DNA of 64,000 nucleotides from Hansfordia pulvinata. Its lineage: Eukaryota > Ascomycota > Sordariomycetes > Xylariales. Positions 1 through 11,688 of this stretch are shown piece after piece. Location: assembly GCA_006538405.1 (NCBI GenBank), contig BJKQ01000010.1, positions 496,001 through 560,000 on the forward strand. Reading direction: 5' to 3'. The notes beneath the pieces are model-generated. The model was given only the letters and a program-made list of their open reading frames with translations, made no database searches and was not told the DNA's origin. The translations under genes and the position numbers were made by a program. Numbering within the stretch: position 1 is the stretch's first letter; the number at the start of each line of letters is the position of its first letter.

Positions 1-1048
1 TAGCCGTGATGATTAAACGCATTATACTTACCCGTTATGCTTGCCCGTTATACTCACCCTTGCTCGTGGTCATGTTGAGTCCTAAAATAGGTAGGTAGAC
101 GCACTGCAATCGCCCTCTGCCTGAGGCGAGGCGAGTTCGCCATCTTACGCAGCGGCCATCACTAGAGCCGTCAGTTGCCTGGCCCATCCCTCTAGCTGGC
201 CTCATTTCAGCCTCATCCGTCAGCCGCCTGAATGCCGCCCGCTGACTCGCTTCCGAGCGGGCGAGTCGCCACCCGAGCCGAAATCAGCGCAACAAGCCTG
301 CAAAGCATCATTACAGCGTGCCGCAACCCAATGTACGGGCGTAGGACGCAGAGCGTAGGCGTAGGGCGGAGTGCCGTTTCGAGACACACAGTGTCAGCTT
401 GTCCCCAGCAACCCCACGCGTCGGCACGCCTGCAAATTGACCTCTTGCAGCCAAGCAGCTACCCTCCAGCACACCCCTCATAATACGAGTAAGCTGGGTT
501 GTGGCCTTACGCCTCACGGCGCCAAGTCAGGCCTCACAAAGGAAGTACGTTTGCCTGCAGCAACGCATCCGCAACATGTCTTGTTTGCCACGATATGCTA
601 CGCACAACAGCTTTCCATGGCAGACACTACACCAAATCCGTGCGTAACACGGCCACAGATGTAGACCTCGGCCTTCTACGCGTATAACCACGGAGACTTT
701 GGGAAGCCTCGCCTCACGCGAAGGCGCATGCTCACTCAGCACTCATGGCCTGGCACGGCGTCGAGGAATTCCGAGTCCGCCCCCTCCCGCCCCCCCCCCC
801 CCCCCCCCAGGGGTTTGATGAGGGGCGTATCCGTGTGAGCGTTATGCAGAGCCCGGCCGACCCTCACCCAGGTGGCGACTTGGCTGCTTCGCCGTCTATT
901 TGCGGCAGCTCCCCGAACACGGCGAACCTCTCCTTTCGACGAGGAGGCGCTCTCGAATAAAGAGACCCCTGCCCCGAGCTGAGGCTCCGGAAGCCGCCCT
1001 TGTCCCAGGGTTCCAGGCGCGGCAACAAGACTACCCGTCTCCAAGACA
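1..1048. other. Intergenic stretch, left edge of window
   Basis: No coding region is supported here. Short open frames exist on both strands but overlap one another and show no recognisable family. A 19-base C homopolymer lies at 790-808. The last part is the 5' flank of the phosphoesterase gene at 1049. Confidence 0.6.
790..808. repeat. Poly-C tract, 19 nt
   Basis: An uninterrupted run of C is visible. It is one of five G/C runs of 16 nt or more in the window, all of them non-coding or intronic. Confidence 0.9.
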
Positions 1049-2407
1049 ATGTTCTCGTCGACATTCACGAGACCCTCCGCGGCTATCCTCCTCGAGCTCC
1101 TCCTCCTCCTCCATGTCCTCCACGTCTCTCGGGCGGCCCTGCTCCCCACCGTGCCGGCACGCATCGTCGCCACCGGAGACACCCATAACCGGGAGTATAT
1201 GCCCGGCGAGCTGCCACAGGGAGACGTCTTCATCCACGTCGGCGACTTCATCCTCCAGCAGCAGCCCCCGGACCCGACCCCCAAGCAGGTCGCGGCCGAG
1301 GTCCAGCAGCACCTCCTGGCCGTGGCGAACCTGCTCGAGCTGCCGCACCGGCTCAAGATCGTCACCCTGGGGAACCACGACCGGCTCCTGCAAGAGGCGT
1401 TCGAGGACGAGTGGGGCCCGTCGAAGCCCAAGCTGGCCGGGCAGCGGCAGCGGAAACTGCTGACGCCGGACCAGAAGGAGCTGCTCAGGGGCGCCTACGG
1501 GACCAACATCCACACGGGCGAGGACGGCGACACGACGGGCTGGCTGCTGCTGCTCCACGACAGCAGGAAGGTGACGGTCCACGGCGCGGAGCTCACGGTC
1601 TTCGGGTCGCCGCTGAGCTACTGGCGCCGCAAGGACGCCTTCACGCACCGCCCCGGGGACGACGGCCGGGAGACGTGGCGGGACATCACGCGCGGGACCG
1701 ACATTGTCATCACCCACGGGCCGCCCTTCGACGACATGGAGCTCCTCCAGCCCGGGCAGACCGCCCTCGACCGCGACGCGAACGACTGGAAGCAGCCGGG
1801 GTCGGAGCCGCTCCGCCGGGCGTTCGAGCGGGCGCGCGTGCCCCTGGTCCTGTTCGGGCACATCCACAACAGCTACCCGGACCGCTTCCACGAGTACAGG
1901 TTCGACGGCGGCGCGGCGGGGTCCGGGTCCGGGTCCGGGTCGGGGCTGTTGTCGTCCGGCAAGGGGCTCATGGCGAACGTGGCTGCCGTGTTTGGGTTCT
2001 TTTGGCTCGGGGTGCTCGATGAGGAATGCGAGTACTGGACGCCGAAGCCGCCGATGGTGTTCGACTACGACCTCGTCAAGCGCCAGGCCAAGGTGGTGGA
2101 TGACGCCGGCAGGGTCGCCAGATCCGGGTTCCCGGAATACCCGCCATGGGCCGGCCCGGTCGTCAAGCCGCAAGGTACCAAGTCGTGGCGTGACCCGGAC
2201 ATCGCGGCCCGAGCCATGAAGATCAAGCACGAGGAGCTGAGGCAGCTTGTCCCTAAGCTGTCGGACGAGCAGTTGCAGACCTACAAGTGGGCCACCAACG
2301 AGGTCGTTCAAAGTTACCGGGAAGCGGTCGTGAACAACAAGATATATCGGGCCACGTTCCTGGGCTCCGTCTATGGAAGGGAATACGCCGTTACTTATCC
2401 TCAATGA
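1049..2407 (+). CDS. Calcineurin-like metallophosphoesterase, probably secreted or ER-targeted
   Basis: This is an intronless frame of 452 residues. Residues 1-30 carry a leucine-rich hydrophobic stretch like a signal peptide or anchor. The metal-binding motifs of the calcineurin-like superfamily follow in order: GDTH (43-46), HVGDF (63-67), GNHD (108-111), a later THGPP and GHIH. These place two metals for phosphate-ester hydrolysis. The layout resembles the MPPED1/MPPED2 (UPF0046) branch of small cyclic-nucleotide phosphodiesterases, but the physiological substrate cannot be read from sequence. A Gly/Ser-rich low-complexity insert sits just after GHIH. The C-terminal 120 residues are outside the catalytic core. 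The start is the first ATG before the hydrophobic segment. Family assignment is firm; the substrate is unknown. Confidence 0.85.
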   Translation: MFSSTFTRPSAAILLELLLLLHVLHVSRAALLPTVPARIVATGDTHNREYMPGELPQGDVFIHVGDFILQQQPPDPTPKQVAAEVQQHLLAVANLLELPHRLKIVTLGNHDRLLQEAFEDEWGPSKPKLAGQRQRKLLTPDQKELLRGAYGTNIHTGEDGDTTGWLLLLHDSRKVTVHGAELTVFGSPLSYWRRKDAFTHRPGDDGRETWRDITRGTDIVITHGPPFDDMELLQPGQTALDRDANDWKQPGSEPLRRAFERARVPLVLFGHIHNSYPDRFHEYRFDGGAAGSGSGSGSGLLSSGKGLMANVAAVFGFFWLGVLDEECEYWTPKPPMVFDYDLVKRQAKVVDDAGRVARSGFPEYPPWAGPVVKPQGTKSWRDPDIAARAMKIKHEELRQLVPKLSDEQLQTYKWATNEVVQSYREAVVNNKIYRATFLGSVYGREYAVTYPQ

Positions 2408-3122
2408 AGAGCGGTCCTTACTCCATACACTAGTGGGGGACAGCGTCATGAACCTTAGAGAATAGATGAATGTACATATTTCATGCTGACGTCTGTCTGT
2501 CCTGTCCTGCCCTGCCCTGCCCTGACACCTACGCCAAGGATACGCACGAAGAGTCATTGGCCTCTCGAGAATTGAGGCGTGCTGTCGTACTGCAGCAAAG
2601 TCCCCGTCTGGGCACCTGGCGGTTGAGTCGCCCAGAGGCCGCGCTGCTGGCTGACATGCGCTGAAGACGACCACCATCTGCGCCGCTGGTTCAATTGTCT
2701 TTCAGGCCCACCCGTATTCCATAGTTGCAACAGGAGGCACAGTCGCGACGGGAGCGTTTACCCCGCGCTGCCCCACGTTGCACAGCTCCGCCCGCACGTC
2801 CGAGGAAGGCACGCCATGGTTCCATCTGTGTTGCGCCTGCTTGCGTCATCTTGTGTTTCTCGAAGGGAAGGTGGTACATCCATAGATGTAGCGACAGATG
2901 GCGGCTTCCAACTGTTCTTCAGAGTTTGCAGCCACAGATCCCCAGAGGGCCGCTGTATACATGTACCTCCACCTTGCCAAACCCCGACCTGTGACTGATC
3001 CAAGCAACAGCACCACCTGTAGCTTGGAGGTATAGCCAGACTATCACCGCCGTCTCTCAGCTACAGGTACAGCTACAGCTACAGCTGGACAGCCACACCA
3101 CCGCACCGCCAAATTAGCAGCC
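2408..3122. other. Intergenic, tandem gene spacing
   Basis: This is the 3' flank of the phosphoesterase and 5' flank of the epimerase. It contains a short CCTGC-type repeat near 2500-2525 and a repeated ACAGCT block (about 3063-3090) just before the epimerase start. No gene is seen. Confidence 0.55.
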
Positions 3123-4264
3123 ATGGCCGACGAGATCGAGTTCCTGCCCCTCGGCGCCATCATCAAGACCTTCCAGGTCGCCGGCGTCAACATTGTCCAG
3201 GGCTTCCCCACCCAGCAGCAGTACGTCGACCACAACAAGCCCTACTTCGGCGAGACCATCGGCCGCGTCGCCAACCGCATCTCGGGCGCCCGCATCGACG
3301 CCCTCAACGGCCGCTCCTACCCGCTCGCCGCCAACAACGGGCCCAACGCCCTGCACGGCGGCTCCGTCGGCTGGGGCAAGCGCGTCTGGGCCGGCCCGAC
3401 CCCGGTCGGCCGCCGCCCCGTCCCGGGCCTCGACCTCGCCGCCGGCGGCGAGTCGGTCCGCTTCCAGTATACCAGCCCCGACGGCGAGGAGGGCTTCCCC
3501 GGCGAGGTCCGCGCCACCGTCACCTACACCACCGGCAAGGCCGCCGGCGCCGGCTCCGACGACGCCCTCGTCCTCGCCATCGAGTACGAGGCCGAGCTGG
3601 CCCCCGGCTCGACCGTCGACACGGTCATCAACATGACCAACCACTCGTACGTGCTTGATGCCTACCACCACGCGGTGCAACGTCTCGGGAAACTCCCGCA
3701 GCCCATGCCACCGTCACCGTGTATTCCAACTGACACCCCTTCCCCAGCTACTTCAACCTCACCGGCGGCCCCAGCATCGAGGGCACCGCCATCCAGCTGT
3801 GCACCGACAAGCACCTGCCGGTCGACGACACGTCGATCCCCACGGGCGGGCCCGAGCCGTTCCCGGGCGTCGCCACCGCGGCCGGCTTCACGTGGGACGC
3901 GGCCACGCCCAACATCGACCACTGCTTCGTCACCGAGGGCGCCGCCGACCCGGCCGCCGCCTCCGCCCTGCCCATCGACACGCGCGGGCGGCCGCTGGCC
4001 AGGCTGGTCGCGGCCAGCAGCCCGGCCAGCGGCGTCCACCTCGAGGTCCACAGCACCGAGCCGGCCTTCCAGTTCTACACGGGCAAGTTCACCGACGTCC
4101 CCGCCGTCGAGGGGGCCCCAGCGAGGGGCGCCCACAGCGCCTTCTGCGTCGAGCCCAGCCGCTTCGTCAACGCCCCCAACGAGGACAAGTGGCGCGGCCA
4201 GGTCCTGCTGCGCCCGGGAGAGAAGTACGGCGCCAGGACGGTCTACAAGGCGTGGAAGGCATAG
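3123..4264 (+). CDS. Aldose 1-epimerase (mutarotase)
   Basis: There are two exons, 3123-3646 and 3748-4264, joined across a 101-nt intron (GTACGT donor, CCCCAG acceptor), giving 346 residues. The enzyme interconverts alpha and beta anomers of hexoses such as galactose and glucose, feeding the Leloir pathway in the cytosol. Family motifs are present: GRVANRI near residue 44, NALHGG around residue 77, and NHSYFNL at 173-179, which is rebuilt exactly by the splice and confirms the intron. The C-terminal FCVEPSRF holds the expected catalytic glutamate. No signal peptide is present. Length is typical of fungal GalM-like proteins. It lies head-to-tail with the phosphoesterase and converges on ligase I with only about 130 nt between stops. 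Confidence 0.93.
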
Positions 4265-4395
4265 GGGGTAGCAGTTGGGGGGTTGCCGGGTAGTTCTATT
4301 AGGATGCGACAGCGCGCGCGAGGTTCCAGCGCCTACTTCATAGTGCAGACCCCCACTCAGATTGAAATCCATGATAGGCCCACGTAATTGTCCCT

Positions 4396-7226
4396 TCAGT
4401 CCTCGCCTTGGTCGTCCTCGCCCGCCGGCGCCGGCGCCGGCGCCTTGGCCTCCTGCTTGCGGAACATGGCGGCCAGCGTCTCGCTGGTGCTGGCCTCGTC
4501 GATGCCCTTGTCGTCGCGCCGGCGCAGGAACCGCGGGAACCGCAGGCTGAGGCCCCGCGCCTCGCTGACCAGCCCGATGGCCGCCGTGTACGTGGGCGAC
4601 AGCGTGATGTCGGCGAACGCCATCTCCCACACCTCCTGCGGCTCGAACCAGACGTCCGGGCGGCCCGGGTAGTCGACGAAGCTGGGCTTGGACGCCCGCA
4701 CGTTGCGGGTGCCCACCGCTGATTTGGCGCGGCTGCCGCTGGTGGCGGTGTCCTCGACGCCGTCCGTCTGCTCCGCGCCGGACTCGGGGCCGTCCGAGCC
4801 CTCCCCCTCCTCCTCCTCTGGTGGCTGCTGCTCCGCGTCGCCCCCGCCCCCGCTGCCGTCGTCGTAGAACGCCCGCACCTCCTTGTAGAACTTGTCCGTG
4901 AACCCGCTGATGCACTTGCACACGACCTCGAGCGAGCCCGTCTCCTCGTTGCGGCACGCCAGCAGCACGGGCGACCACCACCTGGCCTTGCGGCCCTGCC
5001 CGTGCCAGCCCGCGACGGGGACCAGGTCCAGCGTGTCGAACGACGCGCTGTAGTCCTTCTTGACCTTGAGCCACGAGTCCAGCCGCTTGTCCGGCTCGTA
5101 CGTCGCCAGGAGCGGCTTGCGCCGCGAGCCCCCTTGCGCCGCCGCCGCCGCCGCGGTGTCGTCGCCCCCTTTCTTATTTGCGATGGTGGACTTGCCCTTG
5201 GTGGTTTTTCTTTCCGGCGGGGGTGCTGCTACTGCTTCTGCTGCTGCTGCTTCAGCGGACGCCGTCTCCCCCGCGGCGGCCGCAGCGGCGGCTGGGTCCG
5301 GCAGGTTGTCGAGGATCTTGACCATGATGCCCTCGCACTTCATGTCGACGGCCTGCTTGAAGAAGTCGAGGACGGCATCGGAGTCGTGCGAGGTGGCGTC
5401 GAGGGAGCGGACCCACGTGAAGCGGCGCGGGACCTCGACGAAGAGGGAGCGCAGCAGCTCGCGGCGCTCGCGGAACGGGCGGTCCAGCAGGGGCTGGCCG
5501 TTGAGGTACATGAGGTCGAAGGCGAACAGGCAGACGTCGACGGTGATGCTGCCGATGGCGACGTCCTTGCGGGCGCGGCCCGTCAGGGCCTGGAAGCTGC
5601 GCAGGTCGCCCGTCTCGCGGTCCACGGCCACGACCTCGCCCTCGAGGACGAAGCTGCCGACCCCCTCGCCGCGGATCCGCGGCACCAGGGCCACCAGGTC
5701 CGGGTACTTGTCCGTCATGTCCTCGAGGTGGCGCGAGAAGACGGACACGCGCCCGTCCCCGTCCCCATCCCCGCCGCCGCCGCCGTAGTGCACCTGCGCG
5801 CGCTGGCCGTCGTACTTGACCTCGCAGGCGAAGTCGCGCCCCTGCAGCCGGGTCAGCATCTCGGACAGGTCGCGCGTGATGCTGCCCAGCATGGGCCGCA
5901 GCGGGGCGTGCAGCGCCAGGCCGCAGCGGGCCAGCAGCTCGGCGCGGCGGCCGCGCGCGACGCCGACCTCGAGCAGCAGGGGCACCAGGTCGTTGTAGTT
6001 GGGCCGCTGCGCGAAGCACGCCTTGACCGTCTCCTCGGGCTCGCGCCAGACCTCGGCCAGCTCCTCCTTGCGCAGGCGCCGCAGCTCGCCGGCGGGGCGG
6101 AGCGCGAAGTCGGCGCCGGGAGGGCGGGCCAGCAGGAACGCGCGCGACAGGGCGATCAGCATGGTCATCTTGACGGCGCCGATGCGCAGGTGCTGGCACA
6201 GCGTGCGCACGACGTACCGGCTCTCCTCGCCGCCGCGGGCCTCGCGCAGCAGGCGGTCGACGATGGCCTGCTTGGCCTCGCCGCTGCCGGGCCCCTGGCT
6301 GCCGGCGATCTTGACCAGCGACCCGTAGACGCCGCGGATGGTCAGGGGCCGGGGCCGCCGGAGGGTGGCCGAGGCGCCCTTGCGCTTGGCCTCGAACGCC
6401 ACGTCCCCCGCGTCGCCGTGCCGGTCGTAGATGGCCTTGAGCGCCGGCCCGCTCAGCCCGCACGCCCGCTTGAGCGCCTTGGAGATGGCCGACCCGCCCA
6501 GCCCCAGCTCCAGCGACTCGTACGCCGGCGCGATCGAGTTGGTCGCCAGCCACACCGCGGGCAGCAGGCTGTCCGGGTCCGCCTCGATGAGGATGCGCAG
6601 GCAGTTGACCAGCGTGTCGACGATCTTGATGCGGCTCTGCGTGCCGTTGGCCAGGACGAAGCAGCGCGTCAGCAGCGCGTACGACGCGTGGCCGCCGTCG
6701 CTCTCCCAGTGGTCGCGCAGCTGCGGGATGTACGCGCCCGGGTCGAAGGTCAGGGGGTTCTCGTCCAGGGGGATCGACTCCGAGACGCTGTCCTCGGACA
6801 CGGCGGCCGTCTGCAGCGAGATGATGTTCCTGGCGGTGCTGGGGGTTGCTTTCCGGGGGGTTTGGCGTCTGGGGGTTTGCCGTCCGGGGCCTTGGCGTCT
6901 TCGCGACGCAGGCTGCTCCTCTCGTCAGCCGGATCCGCGGCGTTCTGAGGCTCGGCGGTCGTTGTCGCGTCCTGGGCCGCGGCGGCCTCTTGGTCCCACT
7001 CTGCCTGTAGCTTCCGGGCCAGCTCCTCGTCGGTCATTTCCTGCCCGCCTGAAGAGGGTGTGTCCTGGCCGCCGGTGTCCTGCGAGACTGGCGCTTCCTG
7101 GCCGCCGACGTCCTGCAAAGCCGGCGCACTCAGCTGCTTCTGCCGGGAGAAGAAGTATTCAAGGCCTCTGGGCTGCGCGGCCGAGCTGCCGCCGTCCAGC
7201 TTCCTCTTTTTAGCGGGGCTCGGCAT
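4396..7226 (-). CDS. CDC9: ATP-dependent DNA ligase I, one frame break in N-terminal linker
   Basis: This is replicative DNA ligase, which seals nicks between Okazaki fragments and in excision repair. The N-terminus (start 7226) has the basic KKRK and a PIP-like RGLEYFF for PCNA binding, then an acidic/proline linker. The DNA-binding domain follows (frame open from about 6905 downstream), then the adenylation motif EVKYDGQR with the active lysine codon at 5815-5817 (about residue 470). EGIMVK and SWLKVKKDY and an OB-fold region with RFPRF come next. A long Ala-rich low-complexity insert separates EGIMVK from SWLKVKKDY. The N-terminal frame and the main frame differ by one missing base somewhere in 6841-6905, where three G runs occur. 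With one base added the length is exactly 944 codons. A sequencing error is likelier than a pseudogene, since all catalytic motifs are intact. Confidence 0.9.
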
Positions 7227-7782
7227 TCTGAGCCTCTCGCATGGTGGCAAGCCTTCAGTCGGGGAGGTCGGAAGGGCGTGGCTTGAGCTGACGCGGTGGG
7301 CGTGGACGCGTACGGGTGGTAGTGGGCTGTAAAGTGCGGTCGATGATGTAAGTGGGTGGTAGTGACGATGGCGGCGAGTCGGTGCATATGCATTTAGTGA
7401 GATCGGCCGGTTTCCATTTGGGAGCACTCATGTACATAGTGAGGTTATGCACTACTAGGCTACATACTACACTCTCCCCAGGCCAGTGCTACATATACTC
7501 CAGTCCCGAAGCCGTAGGCTGGGACGGCCACCCCGGCAGCCATCCCCAACCACAACTCCCACACCGGCGTTACGACCTGCGCGTCGCGCCAATCTCTCAA
7601 AGGTTATCTCTGGCAAGATTGCCTCGTCGGGGTTGGGATAGGTATCCCACGGGCCAATGGCGGCCCATGTCCAGCCGGCGTTATCTACCATGTAACGACG
7701 AACGACGCCCTCCGCATACGATACTCTCCCCGCCCAAACCCCTGCCGGGCACTGAGGGCTTCGCCCGCCTACATGAATCACC
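7227..7782. other. Divergent promoter region between ligase I and MFS transporter
   Basis: This 556-bp spacer separates two divergently transcribed genes and must hold both promoters. I see no convincing TATA element, MluI-type cell-cycle box or other named site. Confidence 0.5.
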
Positions 7783-9586
7783 ATGGCCGCCGGCTCTTCT
7801 CCGCACCGCGACCTGGCGGAGCCACTGCTCGCAGGAGACCGCCTCGGTAGCGGCCGCGACTCTCAGGACGACGCCATGGCCCCGCGCGACGACAGCAGCG
7901 GCGAGGGCGCCGACCCGCCGCACCGCGAGACGCCTCTTCCTGCTCCTCCTCCTTCCCACGACGTCGGCCCGGCGGAGGCGCGGCGGATCCTGCGGCGGAT
8001 CGACCGCCGCCTGATGCCGTTGCTGTTCGGGACGTACGTCTTCAACTTCATGGACAAGACGATCCTGTCGAGCGCGGCCGTGTTCGGGCTGCGCGAGGCC
8101 AACGGGCTCGAGGGCTCCGACTACGCGTGGGTGTCGAGCGCCTTCTACCTCGACTACCTGGCCTGGGCGTGGCCGGCATCGCTGCTGGTCGCGCGCCTGC
8201 CCACGGCCCGGTACGCCGCGGCCAACACGCTGTTCTGGGGCGCCGCGGTCGGGTCGACGGCCGCGTGCTCGAGCTTCGGCGGGCTCTTCGCCGCGCGCTT
8301 CCTGCTGGGCGTCGCCGAGGCCACCACGTCGCCGGCCCTCGTGTTCGTCACCAGCACCTGGTACACGCGCGACGAGATCCCCGCGCGCACCGGCATCTGG
8401 TTCGCGGGCAACTCGGCCGGCGGCGTCGCGTCGTCGCTGCTGGCGTACGGGGTCGGCCACGTGGGCGTGGGCGTGGGCCGTGATGATGACGAGGTAGCAG
8501 GGCCCGGGCCCTGGCCCTGGCAGTGGATGTTTGTGATCCTCGGGGTCGCCACCTTCCTGTGGGGCTTCGCGCTGCTGGCGCTGCTGCCAGACGGCATCGC
8601 GGGGGCCCGGTTCCTCACCGCGCGGGAGCGCCGGTGGGCCGAGGACCGGGTCGTGGTCGCGGGGCTGGGGCGCACGGCGGGCGCGGCGGCGGCGTCGTGG
8701 CGGCGCGACCAGGCCGCCGAGTGCCTGGCGGACCCCAAGGCGTGGCTGATCTTGGGCCTGGCCCTGCTGTGCCAGCTGCCCAACGGGGGCGCCCAGAGCT
8801 TTGCCAACCTGGTCGTCACGTCGTTCGGCTTCACGCCGCTGCAGTCGACGCTGGTCAACATCCCCTACTCGGCCCTCGGCGCGGCCGTCATCGCGGGGAC
8901 GGGGTGGCTCGCGGGGCGCTCCCGCTCCGCCGGCTGCGCGCTCGTCGCGCTGGCCGTGCTGCCCCCCGTCGCCGGCGCCGCCCTCATCGGGAGCCGGGGC
9001 GGCCTGCCCCCCGGCGCCTCGCTCTTCGGCTACTTCCTGCTGTCCACGGGCCCCGCGGCGCTGCCCCTGATCCTGTCCCTCGTCCAGTCCAACTTCCGCG
9101 GCGTGACCAAGAAGATGACCATGACGGCGCTGCTATTCATCGCGTACTGTGCTGGGAATGTAAGTTTTTTTTTTTTCCTCTCTCTCTCTCTCTCTTCTCC
9201 CCTTCGACCTCGCCTCGCTGACGACAAGAAAACACAAAAGATCGCCGGACCGCAGTTCTTCAAGGCGTCCGAGGAGCCGACGTACAGCACGGCGTTCCGG
9301 GCCATCATGATCTGCTACGCGCTGGTGGTGGTTCTCGCGCTGGCGCTGCGGGTCTACCTGCAGCGTGCCAACGCCCGGCAGCGGCGGGAGGAGGGCGTGC
9401 GGGGCGACGCGGCGTCGTCGGGCGTGCTCGGGGCCGGCAGAACAAGGCGGGGGGGCCGGGGGCGCGGAGGACGAGGGAGACGCTTCCGGCCCGGAACAGG
9501 AGCAGCAGCAATCCCACGTCATCCGGCCGGAAGACTACGAGGACCTGACGGACTGGGAGGCGTTTGGGTTCCGGTACCGGCTGTGA
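7783..9586 (+). CDS. MFS transporter, Dal5/anion:cation symporter type, frame break near C-terminus
   Basis: This is a plasma-membrane major facilitator of about 573 residues. After a 65-residue acidic/proline cytosolic N-terminus come hydrophobic segments typical of a 12-TM MFS protein. It has the family's FNFMDKT-type first helix, a conserved ARFLLGVAEA segment and an STWYTRDE loop. The Dal5 family imports organic anions such as allantoate, vitamins or small peptides; the substrate here is unknown. An 81-nt intron (9160-9240, GTAAGT..AAAAG) contains T and CT runs and is a multiple of three. The typical family tail EDLTDWEAFGFRYRL ends at 9586 but lies in another frame from the membrane domain, so there is one extra base (or two missing) between about 9400 and 9460, near a G7 run. 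Without this the frame would run on to 9759 with an implausible tail. Confidence 0.85.
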
Positions 9587-9855
9587 CGGGGCCGGAGTAT
9601 GCTTGTCGTTTCTGCAGCGGACTCTTTCATCACTCGGGGGACGGCCTTGACGGGGGCGGTTCACAAACTCCACGACGCAGTCCCTCGGTAAGCGGCACGG
9701 TCACTTGGAGGGGTTTTAAAAGTCAACCGTCGAATGCTCGTGTTGTACGTATATACTAGAAAAAACCCTCCCATGTCGTCGTCCGCGACAAGGGGAGGGT
9801 GGTATTGGATACAGCTTCTTTTTTTTTTCCAAGTCTCCACCATCGACCTCGTCTC

Positions 9856-10285
9856 TTACGCGGGCATGCAAGCGCAGGTGCCGGCGTTGCGCCTGTGATT
9901 GATACTCGTCAGTATTTCCCTCTACATCAGGATTTCCGCCACCCTCGTCGTGGTCTAGACCACACAGATAATAACGACGCGGGTTGAGAAGGCGACAGAA
10001 ACACAAATGGAAAACTCACTTGGCAATGCTAAAGTCGCCGGGCTGGTTGCAGGTCGGGGTGAGGCCGCCGTTGCAGGAGCAGTCGGCGGGGACGCCGCAG
10101 GCCATGGGGTGGTCGGTGCCGGCGGGCAGGGTGTGGACGGACTCGGTGGCCGTCGGGGCGGCGACGGTGGTGGTGGGGTCGACCTCGAGGGGCATGCCGC
10201 GGGCCGGGTAGGCGGGCGAGGCGGCGGCGCCGGTCAGGCAGGAGGCGGCGACGGCCAGGACGGTGAGGAGGCTGGAGGCGTACAT
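9856..10285 (-). CDS. Small secreted cysteine-rich protein, two exons
   Basis: Exon 1 is 10285-10020 and exon 2 is 9892-9856. The intron has a clean GTGAGT donor, an ACTGAC branch-like site and a CACAG acceptor, and splicing gives exactly 100 residues. The first 23 residues are a classic signal peptide. The mature chain is short, Pro/Thr-rich first, then cysteine-rich with spacing C-x5-C-x-C-x7-C-x15-C-x-C. The last CxC pair comes from the tiny second exon, so an unspliced reading would lose it. Six cysteines suggest three disulfides. No family is recognised. It could be an effector-like or cell-wall-associated small protein. The start was chosen at the ATG that begins the signal peptide; an in-frame upstream ATG at 10333 would precede it with polar residues. 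Confidence 0.7.
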
Positions 10286-11688
10286 GGTGGCGGTTGTTTG
10301 TTTGGTGATGATGGAATGGTGGGTGTTTCTCAAGTGGGGTGGATGCTGTTAAGAGGTAGGACGATGTGGGTTTTTTGGGTTGAGTCTGTTGTCTGTCAAA
10401 AGCCAAAAGACAACAAAGAGGCGAGCGGACGGGACAGGGCTGGTTTTTATCGACCTTTCTGAAATCCCGCGGCCAAGACTTGGACATCCCTCCCGTCGGT
10501 CGTGTGTGGCCTCCCACGCCTCCCTGTCGCCACCGCGCCCAGGCCAGCTAACGTCCATCGCGGCCTTGGCCAGGGCAGGGCAGGGCACCTCAGGACAGGG
10601 CAATCCAGCCCACGGGCAAGAAGCTGCGCGCGCGCCCTGGGGACGCACGGCCAATGCGAGAGCGAGGTTCTAGCGCCAGCCAGCCAGCACCCCTTGGTCG
10701 TTGTTGTCGTTGTCTTGGCGGAGCTGATGTAAACGCGACGGCTCCCCTGAGTAATGTGGTGTGCCCCGGGATGCCATTCCCCATCATCACCACCACTAAG
10801 TGCCGGGGGCTTTCACAGAGCTGCGCAGGATCATTACTAGTGGGAGTGAGAGTGGAGCGGGAAGCGGGCACTGGCTTCCACTCTTCTGCGGGTGAGTAGT
10901 CGTAGTAGTGACCGCCCAAAGGAACAAAGGTCGTGAAACAAGGGCCCCCTTTTCGGCCCTTCTATTTTTAGCAGTGACAGCCATCACCTGTCGGCCCCTG
11001 ATGAACTAACTGACCGGGACTGTACTTGTAGATAGATACGTACATGTAGATGATGGGAAGATGAGCTCGTCTTGGCTTCATCTCCTACGCGCCGTGCAAG
11101 CCGACGGCCTGGATGACAGACCCCAGAGAAGTGGACTGAGCTGACTTTGCAATGACAGGGCCGGGGGGACAGCAGGCAACAGGCACACAGGGAAGACACC
11201 CACTTCCATGTCGTTGCTCCCATTACTTAGTACCTTAACATCTTACCTAATGTACATACCTACTAGGTACGAGTACTCCTAACATAATCATCACGGGCCG
11301 CCAACTCACCCCGGCCTCTGCGGAATGGAATGCGCGCAAACGCCCAGCACCTCTCCTCCTCTCCTCTGGTCTCGAACCGGCCGTGCGAGCAGCCAAGAGA
11401 CTAGGTAGGTACCTAACAGAGTCGAACAACAAACAAACGAATGCGGGGAGGACTGCACGAGCAGCCGTAGCGTAGCCGTGCGCTGCCAGGGAACGCCATC
11501 CTCGTGTTCACGCCACAGTGTGTCGGACATACTCGTGGAGGCGGGGATCTTTCTCTGGTCGGTTTCGAAACGAGATTCCATGTCGTATCGATGCCACACA
11601 ACCCCCGATCCGCCATCGCCTCCGCTCCGAGTGATCGCTGTCCACCTGACAGCCTTCTCTTGTTCTTTTCTTTTTCTTCTTTTCTTTT
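10286..11688. other. Intergenic, no gene seen
   Basis: About 1.4 kb with only short overlapping frames on both strands. Position 11268-11275 carries one copy of the TACGAGTA word that recurs in spacers of this window. A pyrimidine-rich tract (11655-11700) abuts the possible short CDS. Confidence 0.5.

Noticed and set aside
5002..6948. 648-codon open frame on the plus strand, antisense to ligase I
   Set aside because: It is a GC-driven shadow: the minus strand carries all ligase motifs, while this frame is Arg/Ala/Gly-rich with no family signature.
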